The translations under genes were made by a program, and so were the position numbers. Below, piece by piece: positions 36,257 through 44,321 of a DNA stretch of 57,687 bases. The notes beneath the pieces are model-generated. The model did no database searches and was not told the origin of the DNA. It saw only the letters and a program-made list of their open reading frames with translations. Source of the DNA: Bacillus sp. AFS037270 (GTDB taxonomy: Bacteria; Bacillota; Bacilli; Bacillales_B; DSM-18226); NCBI RefSeq assembly GCF_002585305.1, contig NZ_NUNF01000037.1:1-57687 (forward strand). Direction: 5' to 3'. Within the stretch, counting starts at the first letter, position 1; each line of letters begins with the position of its first letter.

Positions 36257-36298
36257 AAATGTAAATTTTTTACATTTTGAGCAAAATAGGTATATAAT
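36257..36298 (+). promoter_or_regulatory. hsp20 promoter overlapped by a perfect palindrome
   Basis: TTTACA (36269-36274) and TATAAT (36293-36298) with an 18-bp spacer form the promoter. AAATGTAAA (36257-36265) and TTTACATTT (36269-36277) are perfect 9-bp inverted arms around TTT, covering the -35 box. A repressor bound here would block transcription. It is not the CIRCE or CtsR heptad operator of classic heat-shock genes. Confidence 0.65.
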
Positions 36299-36340
36299 AA
36301 TAGTGTAAAAGAATTAAGCAAAGAAAGGGAGGAATGAACC

Positions 36341-36775
36341 ATGACTACTTTAAGTCCATTCAAAAGAAGAGGAAGGATTGGAAGTGATTTATGGGATGTC
36401 TTTTCAGATTTCTACAATGAAAGTTTCTTTGCACCGTTCAAAAGTGATACCCATCACTTCCGCACAGATATTAAAGATACTGGGGACAAATATCTAATAG
36501 AGGCGGAATTACCGGGGGTTGAAAAAGAGGATATTACTATTAAGTATCAAAATAACTATTTAACCATAACTGCAAAAAGGGAATCAGCTATGAAGGAAGA
36601 AAAGGACAACTTTATTCGTCAGGAAATATCTTATGGTAACTTTGCCAGACGTTTTTATGTGGCGGATATTAATGAGGATGCCATTGATGCCACATTTAAA
36701 AACGGTATTCTTACCTTAAATTGTCCAAAAGTCATGATTACCAATACAGATAAAAAACTGATTGAAATTCATTGA
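36341..36775 (+). CDS. Hsp20/alpha-crystallin small heat-shock protein
   Basis: 144-aa chaperone. The alpha-crystallin domain (about 42-140) contains DKYLIEAELPGVEKEDITIK, the dimerisation stretch and FKNGILTLNCPK. It prevents aggregation of unfolded proteins in the cytoplasm. AAAGGGAGGAA precedes the ATG. It is a single-gene unit with its own promoter and terminator. It lies next to a universal stress gene, so both probably serve a stress response. Confidence 0.95.
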   Translation: MTTLSPFKRRGRIGSDLWDVFSDFYNESFFAPFKSDTHHFRTDIKDTGDKYLIEAELPGVEKEDITIKYQNNYLTITAKRESAMKEEKDNFIRQEISYGNFARRFYVADINEDAIDATFKNGILTLNCPKVMITNTDKKLIEIH

Positions 36776-36800
36776 AGCTAAGAACATATATACTAATAAT

Positions 36801-36835
36801 AAAAGCCGTAATTCAGGATACTGATTACGGCTTTT
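36801..36835 (+). terminator. hsp20 terminator
   Basis: AAAAGCCGTAAT (36801-36812) pairs with ATTACGGCTTTT (36824-36835) and is followed by one further T. Confidence 0.85.
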
Positions 36836-37052
36836 TGTCCGGTTTTGCCTCACATGGGCAAGTTTTCAACTTGTAATTGAATTACTTCTTCACTAAGAGA
36901 ATCTTCATTGGAAACTGAATCCGTTCGAAGTATACAGTCCAAAACGAGATTGGTAAAAATGCAACAAAATCTACATATTTATAAATCAAATTATGTAAAT
37001 AGAGGGTATATAATGGAATTGGGGGTAAATAATTTAAAAGGAGCTGACTAAA

Positions 37053-37505
37053 ATGTTAACTATTTGTTCGCGAATAGTGGTTCCTTATGATCATTCAGAT
37101 TCTAGCAAAAAGGCTTTAAAAATGGCAATGAATCTAGCAAGGCAGAATGAAGAAATTGAATTGAGTGTTGTTATGGTAATTCAGCCACAATATCCCTATG
37201 GATTACCATATGGCTATGCTTTTAGCTATGAAGAAAGGCTTGAATTAGGGAAATCCCAATTCGCAACAGGCCAGCGCATACTCGATGAGGTTAAGCAAGA
37301 GCTGCAATACCTTCCTAATAAAACAAAGACTATCTTATTGGAAGGAAATCCAGCAGAGGTTATTGTGGATGTTATAAAGGAAAACGATGCAGATCTTGTC
37401 GTAATGGGCAGCAGGGGATTAAGCGGAATTAAGGAATTGTTTTTGGGGAGCGTTAGTCACCATGTTGTACAAAAGGCTCCATGTCCAATATTCATCGTTA
37501 AATAA
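37053..37505 (+). CDS. Universal stress protein (UspA family)
   Basis: 150-aa cytoplasmic protein. RIVVPYDHSDSSKKAL starts the fold, and the nucleotide-binding pattern GSRGLSGIKELFLGSVS is present, so it belongs to the ATP-binding branch. It has AAAGGAGCTG before the ATG and a GGTATATAAT promoter-like box about 40 bp upstream, similar to the one before hsp20. Confidence 0.95.
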   Translation: MLTICSRIVVPYDHSDSSKKALKMAMNLARQNEEIELSVVMVIQPQYPYGLPYGYAFSYEERLELGKSQFATGQRILDEVKQELQYLPNKTKTILLEGNPAEVIVDVIKENDADLVVMGSRGLSGIKELFLGSVSHHVVQKAPCPIFIVK

Positions 37506-37525
37506 AAGACTAAATAATAATATGT

Positions 37526-37555
37526 AATAGCCATCAACCCGATGGCTATTTTTAT
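37526..37555 (+). terminator. Terminator after the universal stress gene
   Basis: AATAGCCATC (37526-37535) pairs with GATGGCTATT (37541-37550); Ts continue to 37553. Confidence 0.85.
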
Positions 37556-37562
37556 GTAGAAG

Positions 37563-37771
37563 ACTAAGGCTGCTTGGATTCATTGTGCTTCTTGCAGAAA
37601 AAATACAAAAGGCACTTTTTAATTTTTCCGTATCTCGATTTAACCATTTATACGTTGCAGTATAGGATTTTGGCGGACATTACATTACCAATATCAATGA
37701 CAATCCTAGCCGTGTATATGCATTTTTATGATCTAGACTTTCGTGTTTATTCAAAAGCGGGATATTGGTAT
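37563..37771 (+). pseudogene. 3'-end remnant of an ABC-2 permease gene
   Basis: About 200 bp clearly match the last part of the permease gene at roughly 33790-33996: shared stretches include TTGTGCTTCTTGCAGAAAAA, CTCGATTTAACCATTTAT and GACAATC.T.GCCGTGTAT. Several indels break the frame, and the copy fades shortly before the stop codon. There is no 5' part. It is the tail of a second exporter lost by deletion, or of a partial duplication. A 70-codon frame over it (from 37574) is a by-product and not a gene. Confidence 0.85.
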
Positions 37772-37869
37772 AGAAAAAAGGTGTAGAGTCCTTTTCGAAG
37801 AACTAATTATAGGTTACATTTAATTTATGAAACTAACTTTTTTAGGTTTGAATTGGATGGTGAAAGCAT

Positions 37870-38610
37870 ATGAACGAAACAAAAAAGCTGCAAGAAATGG
37901 ATTTGTATAAACCAATTCAGACTTTTTTTGTAAAGGAAGGTTTTGAGGTATACGGTGAAGTAAAAGATTGTGATATTGTTGCTGTTAAAGATGAGGAGCT
38001 AGTTGTCATTGAATTGAAGCTTACATTAAGTGTTGATTTGCTCATACAGGCAGCCAAACGACAGCGTATAACGGATCAAGTATATATTGCAATCCCAAAA
38101 CCTAAGTACCGTTTAAATTCAAGACGGTGGGCTGAAAAATGCCATTTAATTAGAAGGCTGGAGTTGGGGTTAATTGTGGTTTCGAATCCATTGAAACGAG
38201 CAAAGACAGAAGTAGTCTTTCATCCATCACCGTTTGATCGTCGTAAAAGTAGGGGTCAAAGCAAGTTAAAGAGAGAATCTGTTTTGAAGGAAATCAATGG
38301 TCGAAGTGCGGATTTTAATGTTGGTGGAAGCAATCGGACCAAAATCATGACAGCTTATAAGGAAAATTGTATTCAAATCGCTTGTTACATGAGCCATTTT
38401 GGGCCGTCATCCCCGAAAAGATTAATTCAGTTGGGAACCGGAGACAAAACTTCCTCCATTCTAGTTAAAAACTATTATGGCTGGTTTGAAAGAATCAAGA
38501 GAGGCACCTATTGTTTAACTGAGAAGGGCCAAGAAGAAATAAAGGAATTTCCTGATCTTTTGAATTTTTACTTAAAAAATGTATGGATGCAGGAAGGCAA
38601 TCCCGATTGA
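37870..38610 (+). CDS. DUF2161-type protein with PD-(D/E)XK nuclease-like core
   Basis: 246-aa protein. The core CDIVAVKDEELVVIELK gives the Asp, Glu and Lys of the PD-(D/E)XK nuclease fold (about residues 34-51). The C-terminal third, with GPSSPKRLIQLG and a stretch ending in LTEKGQEEI, looks like a winged-helix domain, so it may bind DNA. It lies alone in a decayed area. A ribosome-binding site is weak (GGTGAAAGC). Function unknown; repair or defence is possible. Confidence 0.8.
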   Translation: MNETKKLQEMDLYKPIQTFFVKEGFEVYGEVKDCDIVAVKDEELVVIELKLTLSVDLLIQAAKRQRITDQVYIAIPKPKYRLNSRRWAEKCHLIRRLELGLIVVSNPLKRAKTEVVFHPSPFDRRKSRGQSKLKRESVLKEINGRSADFNVGGSNRTKIMTAYKENCIQIACYMSHFGPSSPKRLIQLGTGDKTSSILVKNYYGWFERIKRGTYCLTEKGQEEIKEFPDLLNFYLKNVWMQEGNPD

Positions 38611-38679
38611 GGATATGGTTATGAGGTTGCAGTTTTTGCATTTCCATTCATATAGATTACTATGCCGAAATATGAACGG

Positions 38680-38720
38680 GAGAAAAAAGATTTTCGATTG
38701 TCTACAACAAGACACAATAA
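38680..38720 (+). pseudogene. 3'-end remnant of a YtkA-like lipoprotein gene
   Basis: 41 bp match 52253-52293, the last codons and stop of the lipoprotein gene, with three differences (38/41). The translation EKRFSIVYNKTQ-stop parallels REKRFSIVYNKAQ-stop. Upstream similarity is lost within a few bases. The rest of 38611-38924 shows no gene. Confidence 0.75.
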
Positions 38721-38924
38721 AGTTCAATCCCCACTCGTGAAAAGATTCTAGCATTTTTAAAATCAATGGAGGCATGCATGAGATTAATATCTGAAATATC
38801 GAAAATCCAGATCAAAAAAAGTTGGTGTTGGGGAACACGATTCGCTCGTTCCCCCAGATCTTAGAATGAATTACAAGTTTACAAGTCTTGTAGATTTTGT
38901 GTAAAGGAGGCTAAAACATTCCAT

Positions 38925-39191
38925 TTAGGGCAATCCTTCCCCTGGTTCCCAATACTTGATCATATTATAGGGAACATCATCTAATGGAAGAATATAAATA
39001 CTATTTATATCCGTATTCTGGCTGTCAGGAATGATTATGTAAGTTTCTCCGTTCTTTTTGTTCACCTCTTCTCTAAATTTCTTATAAACGAGATCACTCG
39101 CAATCTCCAAGGAAGAAGCTTCGATTTTCCCCACCACATTGTACCTATATTTCCCAATATGACTCTTACCCTTTAATATCATATATTTCAT
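38925..39191 (-). CDS. Small hypothetical protein
   Basis: 88 aa, acidic-basic mixed, no signal peptide or membrane helix. I recognise no family. AAAGGAAGGAAG precedes the ATG at good distance, which supports real translation. It is divergent from the formate dehydrogenase gene. Confidence 0.6.
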   Translation of the reverse strand: MKYMILKGKSHIGKYRYNVVGKIEASSLEIASDLVYKKFREEVNKKNGETYIIIPDSQNTDINSIYILPLDDVPYNMIKYWEPGEGLP

Positions 39192-39347
39192 AAAGATTTC
39201 TTCCTTTCCTTTTTGTTTCTTTACCCGTTTTTCAACTTACAAACACACATAACTCGTTATTTATCATAAAACTCAGAGGATTTGGTTTTCTTTTTTCGAA
39301 AGATGGGGTATTAAACAAATAAATAAGATAGAAAGGATGAGGCCATT

Positions 39348-42305
39348 TTGGTAAAAAACCTACGAGTTACGATCAACGGAGTAGAAATAGAGGCAACGGA
39401 AGGCCAGACGGTCCTGCAATTTCTGAACGACAGCTCTATAGAAGTTCCACAAGTGTGCTATCATCCCAGCCTTGGGCCGATTGAAACGTGTGACACTTGT
39501 ATCGTTGAAGTAAATGAGGAACTTGTCAGGTCCTGTTCAACCCCTTTAAAGGATGGGGATGTCATCAGAACGACGAGCCCACATGTGAAAAAATCACAGA
39601 CAGCAGCGATGGACAAGATTCTTAACAACCATGAATTATATTGTACCGTTTGTGATTACAACAACGGTGGCTGCGAAATACATAACACCGTTAAGGAGAT
39701 GCGTATCAACCATCAGAGTATTCCGTGGGAGCAGAAACCGTATGTAGAGGATTTGTCGAATCCCTTCTACCGCTATGATCCTGATCAGTGTATCTTGTGT
39801 GGGCGCTGTGTCGAGGCCTGTCAGGATGTCCAAGTGACGGAAACGCTGAGAATCGATTGGGATAGAGAGCATCCACGGGTCATCTGGGATAACGATGTTC
39901 CGATTAACGAATCCTCCTGTGTATCATGCGGCCATTGTTCGACCGTATGTCCGTGTAATGCGATGATGGAAAAAGGAATGCTCGGAGAGGCTGGTTATCT
40001 GACAGGCGTTGAAAAAGGAACACTCCGTTCGATGATTGAGTTGACCAAAGGAGTGGAGACCGGTTACGGGTCGATCCTTACTGTTTCCGATATGGAATCA
40101 GCGATGCGTGAGGCGAGAGTGAAACGAACCAAAACCGTCTGTACGTTCTGTGGTGTTGGCTGCAGTTTTGATGTCTGGACAAAAGGACGCGAGATTCTAA
40201 AGGTTGAACCAAACGTAGAGGCACCAGCGAATGGAATTTCGACTTGTGTGAAGGGGAAATTCGGCTGGGATTTTGTCAACAGTAAAGAACGATTAACGAA
40301 GCCACTGATCCGGGAAGGTGACAGCTTCCGTGAAGCGGAATGGGATGAGGCCCTTGATTTAATCGCGAAACGGTTCCTTGAGATACGCAGCCAATATGGG
40401 CCGCAATCGATGGGCTTTATTACTTCCTCAAAATGTACAAATGAAGAATCCTATTTAATGCAAAAATTGGCTCGACAGGTGATTGGCACAAACAATGTTG
40501 ATAACTGTTCCCGATATTGTCAGACACCGGCAACGGTTGGACTGCACCGAACGGTTGGTTACGGCGGTGACGCTGGTTCCATAAAGGACATAGCCAAAGC
40601 AGGACTGGTAATCATTGTTGGTTCCAATACAGCGGAAGCACACCCTGTATTAGCTACCAGGGTGAAGCGTGCCCATAAACTACACGGGCAAAAATTAATT
40701 GTGGCAGACCTTCGTGAACACGAGATGGCAGCCCGTGCAGATCTATTCATTCACCCAAACGCGGGATCTGATTTGGTTTGGCTCTCTGCTGTGACCAAAT
40801 ACATGATTGATATGGGCTGGGCCGATGAAGAGTTTATCAATAAGAATGTAAATGGTTTCGAGGAATACAGACAAAGCCTTGCTCCCTATACGTTAGGTTA
40901 TGCTGAAGAAAACACTGGTCTTTCCAAAGAGACACTCATTCAGATTGCGGAAATGATTCGTGATGCAGATGGCACGGCTATTCTTTGGGCGATGGGTGTT
41001 ACCCAGCATCTAGGCGGCAGTGACACTAGTACAGCCATTTCTAACCTATTGCTGGTAACGGGTAACTACGCACGGCCAGGTGCCGGAGCGTATCCGCTCC
41101 GGGGTCATAATAACGTTCAAGGTGCAGGCGACATGGGCAGCGCACCGGAGAACTTTCCAGGATATCAGCGAGTGGACAACCCAACAGTGCTGGAAAAATT
41201 TGAACAGGCCTGGGGTGTCAAGCTTTCCTCGGAAGTAGGAATTAATAATCACGATATGATTGAAGGCATCCATCAAGGTACGGTCAAGGCAATGTATGTA
41301 AAAGGAGAGGAAATGGGATTAGTTGATTCAAACATCAACCATGTGCATAAGGCCTATGAAAAACTTGAATTTTTTGTCGTTCAGGATATCTTTTTCTCCC
41401 GGACTGCCCAGTATGCGGATGTCGTTCTGCCGGCAAGTCCCAGTCTTGAAAAGGAAGGAACGTTTACGAACACAGAACGCCGTATTCAAAGGCTGTATCA
41501 AGTCTTTGAACCGCTTGGTGACTCAAAGCCTGACTGGGAAATCATCCAGTTAGTGGCAAACCGGCTTGGTGCCAACTGGAATTATAAGCATCCAAGTGAA
41601 ATTATGGAGGAAGCTGCGATGCTGATGCCGATTTATGCAGGTGTTACTTATGAAAGATTAGAAGGTTACAAGAGTTTGCAATGGCCGGTAAAACCGGATG
41701 GGACAGATACGCCGCTGCTTTACAGAGATGGGTTCCCTTTCGCGGATCGAAAAGCTCGGGCTTATCCTGTGCAATGGACAAAGCCGCTTGATTTTGAGGA
41801 GCAATATGATCTTCATTTGAACAATGGACGTTTATTAGAGCATTTTCATGAAGGGAATCTCACATACAAATCAAAAGGAATTTCAGAAAAAACTCCAGAG
41901 GTTTTCCTTGAAGTATCTCCAGAACTAGCAGCAAAACGCGGCCTAAATGACGGAACAGTTGTCCGCCTGACGTCACCGTTTGGTAACGTGAAGGTGAAAT
42001 GTATTATCACTGCTCGGGTTAAGGGGAATGAAGTGTATTTGCCCATGAATGATTCAGGAGACGGAGCGGTGAACTACCTGACAAGCAGTGCGGCCGATAA
42101 GGATACTGACACCCCTGCTTACAAGGATACTCGTGTTAAAATGGAGATTTTACAGGAAGAGGGGATTAATCCTCTGCCAAGAATAAATTTCCGATACGGG
42201 AATCCACAGCCGCAAATGGGTGTCCAAGTCCAAAAGAAGTGGGCCCGAAAGGATTATGTCTTCCCGGGTGATCTTGTGAAGGAAAGGGAGCGGTCGAATG
42301 GCTAA
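39348..42305 (+). CDS. Molybdenum-dependent formate dehydrogenase, catalytic subunit
   Basis: 985-aa cytoplasmic FDH of YrhE/YjgC type. Order: 2Fe-2S ferredoxin domain (about 1-80, [15 protein letters not shown]), a His-Cys cluster segment ([15 protein letters not shown]), two 4Fe-4S motifs ([22 protein letters not shown]), then the molybdopterin domain with its own cluster ([13 protein letters not shown]) and the active-site region [13 protein letters not shown] with Cys where other FDHs have selenocysteine, and a C-terminal molybdopterin-binding domain. The start is TTG at 39348 after GAAAGGATGAGG. The next gene overlaps by eight bases. Confidence 0.95.
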   Translation: MVKNLRVTINGVEIEATEGQTVLQFLNDSSIEVPQVCYHPSLGPIETCDTCIVEVNEELVRSCSTPLKDGDVIRTTSPHVKKSQTAAMDKILNNHELYCTVCDYNNGGCEIHNTVKEMRINHQSIPWEQKPYVEDLSNPFYRYDPDQCILCGRCVEACQDVQVTETLRIDWDREHPRVIWDNDVPINESSCVSCGHCSTVCPCNAMMEKGMLGEAGYLTGVEKGTLRSMIELTKGVETGYGSILTVSDMESAMREARVKRTKTVCTFCGVGCSFDVWTKGREILKVEPNVEAPANGISTCVKGKFGWDFVNSKERLTKPLIREGDSFREAEWDEALDLIAKRFLEIRSQYGPQSMGFITSSKCTNEESYLMQKLARQVIGTNNVDNCSRYCQTPATVGLHRTVGYGGDAGSIKDIAKAGLVIIVGSNTAEAHPVLATRVKRAHKLHGQKLIVADLREHEMAARADLFIHPNAGSDLVWLSAVTKYMIDMGWADEEFINKNVNGFEEYRQSLAPYTLGYAEENTGLSKETLIQIAEMIRDADGTAILWAMGVTQHLGGSDTSTAISNLLLVTGNYARPGAGAYPLRGHNNVQGAGDMGSAPENFPGYQRVDNPTVLEKFEQAWGVKLSSEVGINNHDMIEGIHQGTVKAMYVKGEEMGLVDSNINHVHKAYEKLEFFVVQDIFFSRTAQYADVVLPASPSLEKEGTFTNTERRIQRLYQVFEPLGDSKPDWEIIQLVANRLGANWNYKHPSEIMEEAAMLMPIYAGVTYERLEGYKSLQWPVKPDGTDTPLLYRDGFPFADRKARAYPVQWTKPLDFEEQYDLHLNNGRLLEHFHEGNLTYKSKGISEKTPEVFLEVSPELAAKRGLNDGTVVRLTSPFGNVKVKCIITARVKGNEVYLPMNDSGDGAVNYLTSSAADKDTDTPAYKDTRVKMEILQEEGINPLPRINFRYGNPQPQMGVQVQKKWARKDYVFPGDLVKERERSNG

Positions 42306-42840
42306 AGCAATCAGACAAATCGAGCGAATCGAGCTATCCGAAGAGGAGAAACGTAAAAAAGATTTACGGCAAATAGAGGATTCCCTATTAAAAAATAAGC
42401 AAGCGTTACTTGATACACTTGATTTGGTGAGTCACATGCACGATCGAGGGGTTATTCCTTTATTGAGCGGATTATTTGCTGAGGGCGACAAAGTGCTGCA
42501 AATCCTTATTAACAAGGCGGACTCGAAAGAAACAGCCAATACTTTAAAAAATCTGCTGTTGATGGTTGGTGTTCTAGGTACATTAAATGTTAAACAGCTT
42601 GAACCCATTCTCCTTAAGTTAAATGCAGGAATAGCCAGAGTGTCAGAAAGTAAGGATGATGATGGCGAGATCGGTTACTTCGATATCGTCAGATCATTGA
42701 AGGATCCTGAAATTAACCGATCGATTGCCTTTTTCTTTGAATTTTTGAAAGGAATGGGTAGCGAAACAAGCCATTTGGAACGGACAACCCAGCTGCCGGA
42801 GCATCAGGCACAACATGCCAATCCCGACCACCATCTGTAA
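42298..42840 (+). CDS. DUF1641 protein (YrhD/YjgD-like)
   Basis: 180-aa helical protein that accompanies this FDH type in Bacillus (yrhD-yrhE, yjgD-yjgC). Its start lies inside the end of the FDH gene, so the two are coupled. It may be an FDH assembly or membrane-linking partner; the function is not established. Confidence 0.9.
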   Translation: MAKAIRQIERIELSEEEKRKKDLRQIEDSLLKNKQALLDTLDLVSHMHDRGVIPLLSGLFAEGDKVLQILINKADSKETANTLKNLLLMVGVLGTLNVKQLEPILLKLNAGIARVSESKDDDGEIGYFDIVRSLKDPEINRSIAFFFEFLKGMGSETSHLERTTQLPEHQAQHANPDHHL

Positions 42841-42955
42841 ATCTCTCATACGGTTCTTGGCCGAGGCTAAGCTGAGACCCGTTTATGTTTGATGGTGTCG
42901 ATACCCATCTAGACCTTGTAGAGAAGGTTAAAAAAGCGAGGAGAGGGGGGAGACT

Positions 42956-43750
42956 GTGTTAAACGAAATCACCACTTGCCAACACATTGTTAAATATAAT
43001 GGGTATTCCTTTGTCGAACAAGAGGATGACATCGCGGTGGAATCAGCATTAACCATTATTATTGATGGAGAAGAGTTTGCCACCATGGTGTGTTCGCCAT
43101 CTGAGATCCAAGAATTGGTGGTGGGCTTCTTAGCCTCCGAGGGGATCATTCGCGTTTTTCAAGATATTCAATCGATTCAGGTAGATGAAGAAATGGGATT
43201 CGCATACGTGGACCTCGTAAATAAAGAAACTCACTTAAAAGAGATCCATTCCAAGAGGTTCATTGGTTCCTGTTGCGGGAAAGGGCGTCAATTTTATTTC
43301 TATAATGATGTAAAGACAGCAAAGACCATACTGACAAAGTTGACCATTACACCACACCAATGCCATGTCTTAATGAAGCAGCTGCAGGAAAGTTCAGCTC
43401 ATTTTCAGAAAACGGGTGGTGTCCATAATGCCGCCTTATGTACAACGGACGGGATCGTTATAACAAGGACAGATATTGGCCGGCATAATGCACTGGATAA
43501 ACTTTTTGGTTACTGCTTAATCCATGGAATTCCATTGAAGGATAAAATTATTGCTTTTAGCGGAAGAATTTCCTCAGAAGTCCTCCTCAAAGCAGCTAAG
43601 ATAGGCGTAGCCATTATCCTATCAAAATCTGCACCTACTAATCTCGCCTTAGATTTAGCAGAGGATCTTGGAATTACGGCGATTGGTTTTATTAGGGGAG
43701 GAGGCTTCAATGTCTATACCCATCAGGACCGGATTCTGGGACTGGCCTAG
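42956..43750 (+). CDS. fdhD: FdhD, sulfurtransferase for formate dehydrogenase maturation
   Basis: 264-aa accessory protein that passes sulfur to the molybdenum cofactor before insertion into FDH. The catalytic cysteine pair is in GSCCGKG, followed by the typical TGGVHNAALC, RTDIGRHNALDKL and SGRISSEVLLKAAKIG. The start is GTG or TTG near 42956 behind GGAGAGGGGGGAG. The 115 bp between it and the DUF1641 gene hold no gene; the stretch could fold but I cannot assign a known riboswitch. Confidence 0.95.
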   Translation: MLNEITTCQHIVKYNGYSFVEQEDDIAVESALTIIIDGEEFATMVCSPSEIQELVVGFLASEGIIRVFQDIQSIQVDEEMGFAYVDLVNKETHLKEIHSKRFIGSCCGKGRQFYFYNDVKTAKTILTKLTITPHQCHVLMKQLQESSAHFQKTGGVHNAALCTTDGIVITRTDIGRHNALDKLFGYCLIHGIPLKDKIIAFSGRISSEVLLKAAKIGVAIILSKSAPTNLALDLAEDLGITAIGFIRGGGFNVYTHQDRILGLA

Positions 43751-43803
43751 CATAGCCCTTCATCCAACCGAAATAAAGAAAACCAGTATATATAAACTAA
43801 AGG

Positions 43804-43842
43804 GAGAACACCTTTCGATTTCTAGTGAAGGTGTTCTCTCTT
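43804..43842 (+). terminator. Terminator after fdhD, member of a repeated hairpin family
   Basis: GAGAACACCTT (43804-43814) pairs with AAGGTGTTCTC (43828-43838), then a T-rich run. The whole 35-nt hairpin including its loop matches the one at 53748-53782 at 29 positions. Confidence 0.8.
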
Positions 43843-43944
43843 TCTCTATCTATATTCATCAAAATTCTATCTTAGATAACTTAGTAAAATTTGGTCAATT
43901 ATTATTAAATAAATAGCATTTTGTCTCCAAAAAGAACGGTAATG

Positions 43945-43970
43945 GAGCAGAAGAATCGTCCCCATGCTTC
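43945..43970 (+). repeat. Copy of a dispersed CCGTCCCC-type repeat
   Basis: A core AGCAGAAGAATCGTCCCC followed by a CATGCTTC tail matches the repeat at 54175-54199 with few changes, and partly the hairpin at 52347-52361. The surrounding 43843-44321 is very AT-rich, contains no gene and presumably the promoter of the kinase cassette. Confidence 0.6.
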
Positions 43971-44321
43971 ACCCATGCTTCCATCTTCTTTTTAAAAGAA
44001 CTTTTCTAGATATAGCGATTATGGTAAACTAACTAAGTCTATTATGACTTTTGTAATAGATATAATAATTTTTTGTAAATCCAAAACATCAAAGTAGGTA
44101 CTAAAATTTCTCTCAATAGATTTTATTTTACAAAAATTAACTCAATCTGGCTTACATATATTAAAGATCAATTAATTGGTCATTTATTTTTTGAATTTTT
44201 AATTTTTCTAATCTTCATTTTTTTGTATATTAATACTATAAAGTTTTTTCATTATTCATTTTATAAGTAAATTATATCCAAATAAAAATACATTTGTAGA
44301 AACCAGGAGAATGAAGTCTAT

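Noticed and set aside
36970..37020. Sigma-B promoter before the universal stress gene
   Set aside because: GGGTAT is present, but no GTTTAA-type -35 lies at the required distance; the overlapping TATAAT fits sigma-A better.
40510..40545. Selenocysteine in the formate dehydrogenase
   Set aside because: The active-site position is an ordinary Cys codon; there is no in-frame TGA.
42841..42955. Possible molybdenum-cofactor riboswitch before fdhD
   Set aside because: The position is attractive but I could not match the known conserved elements, and it lies inside an operon.
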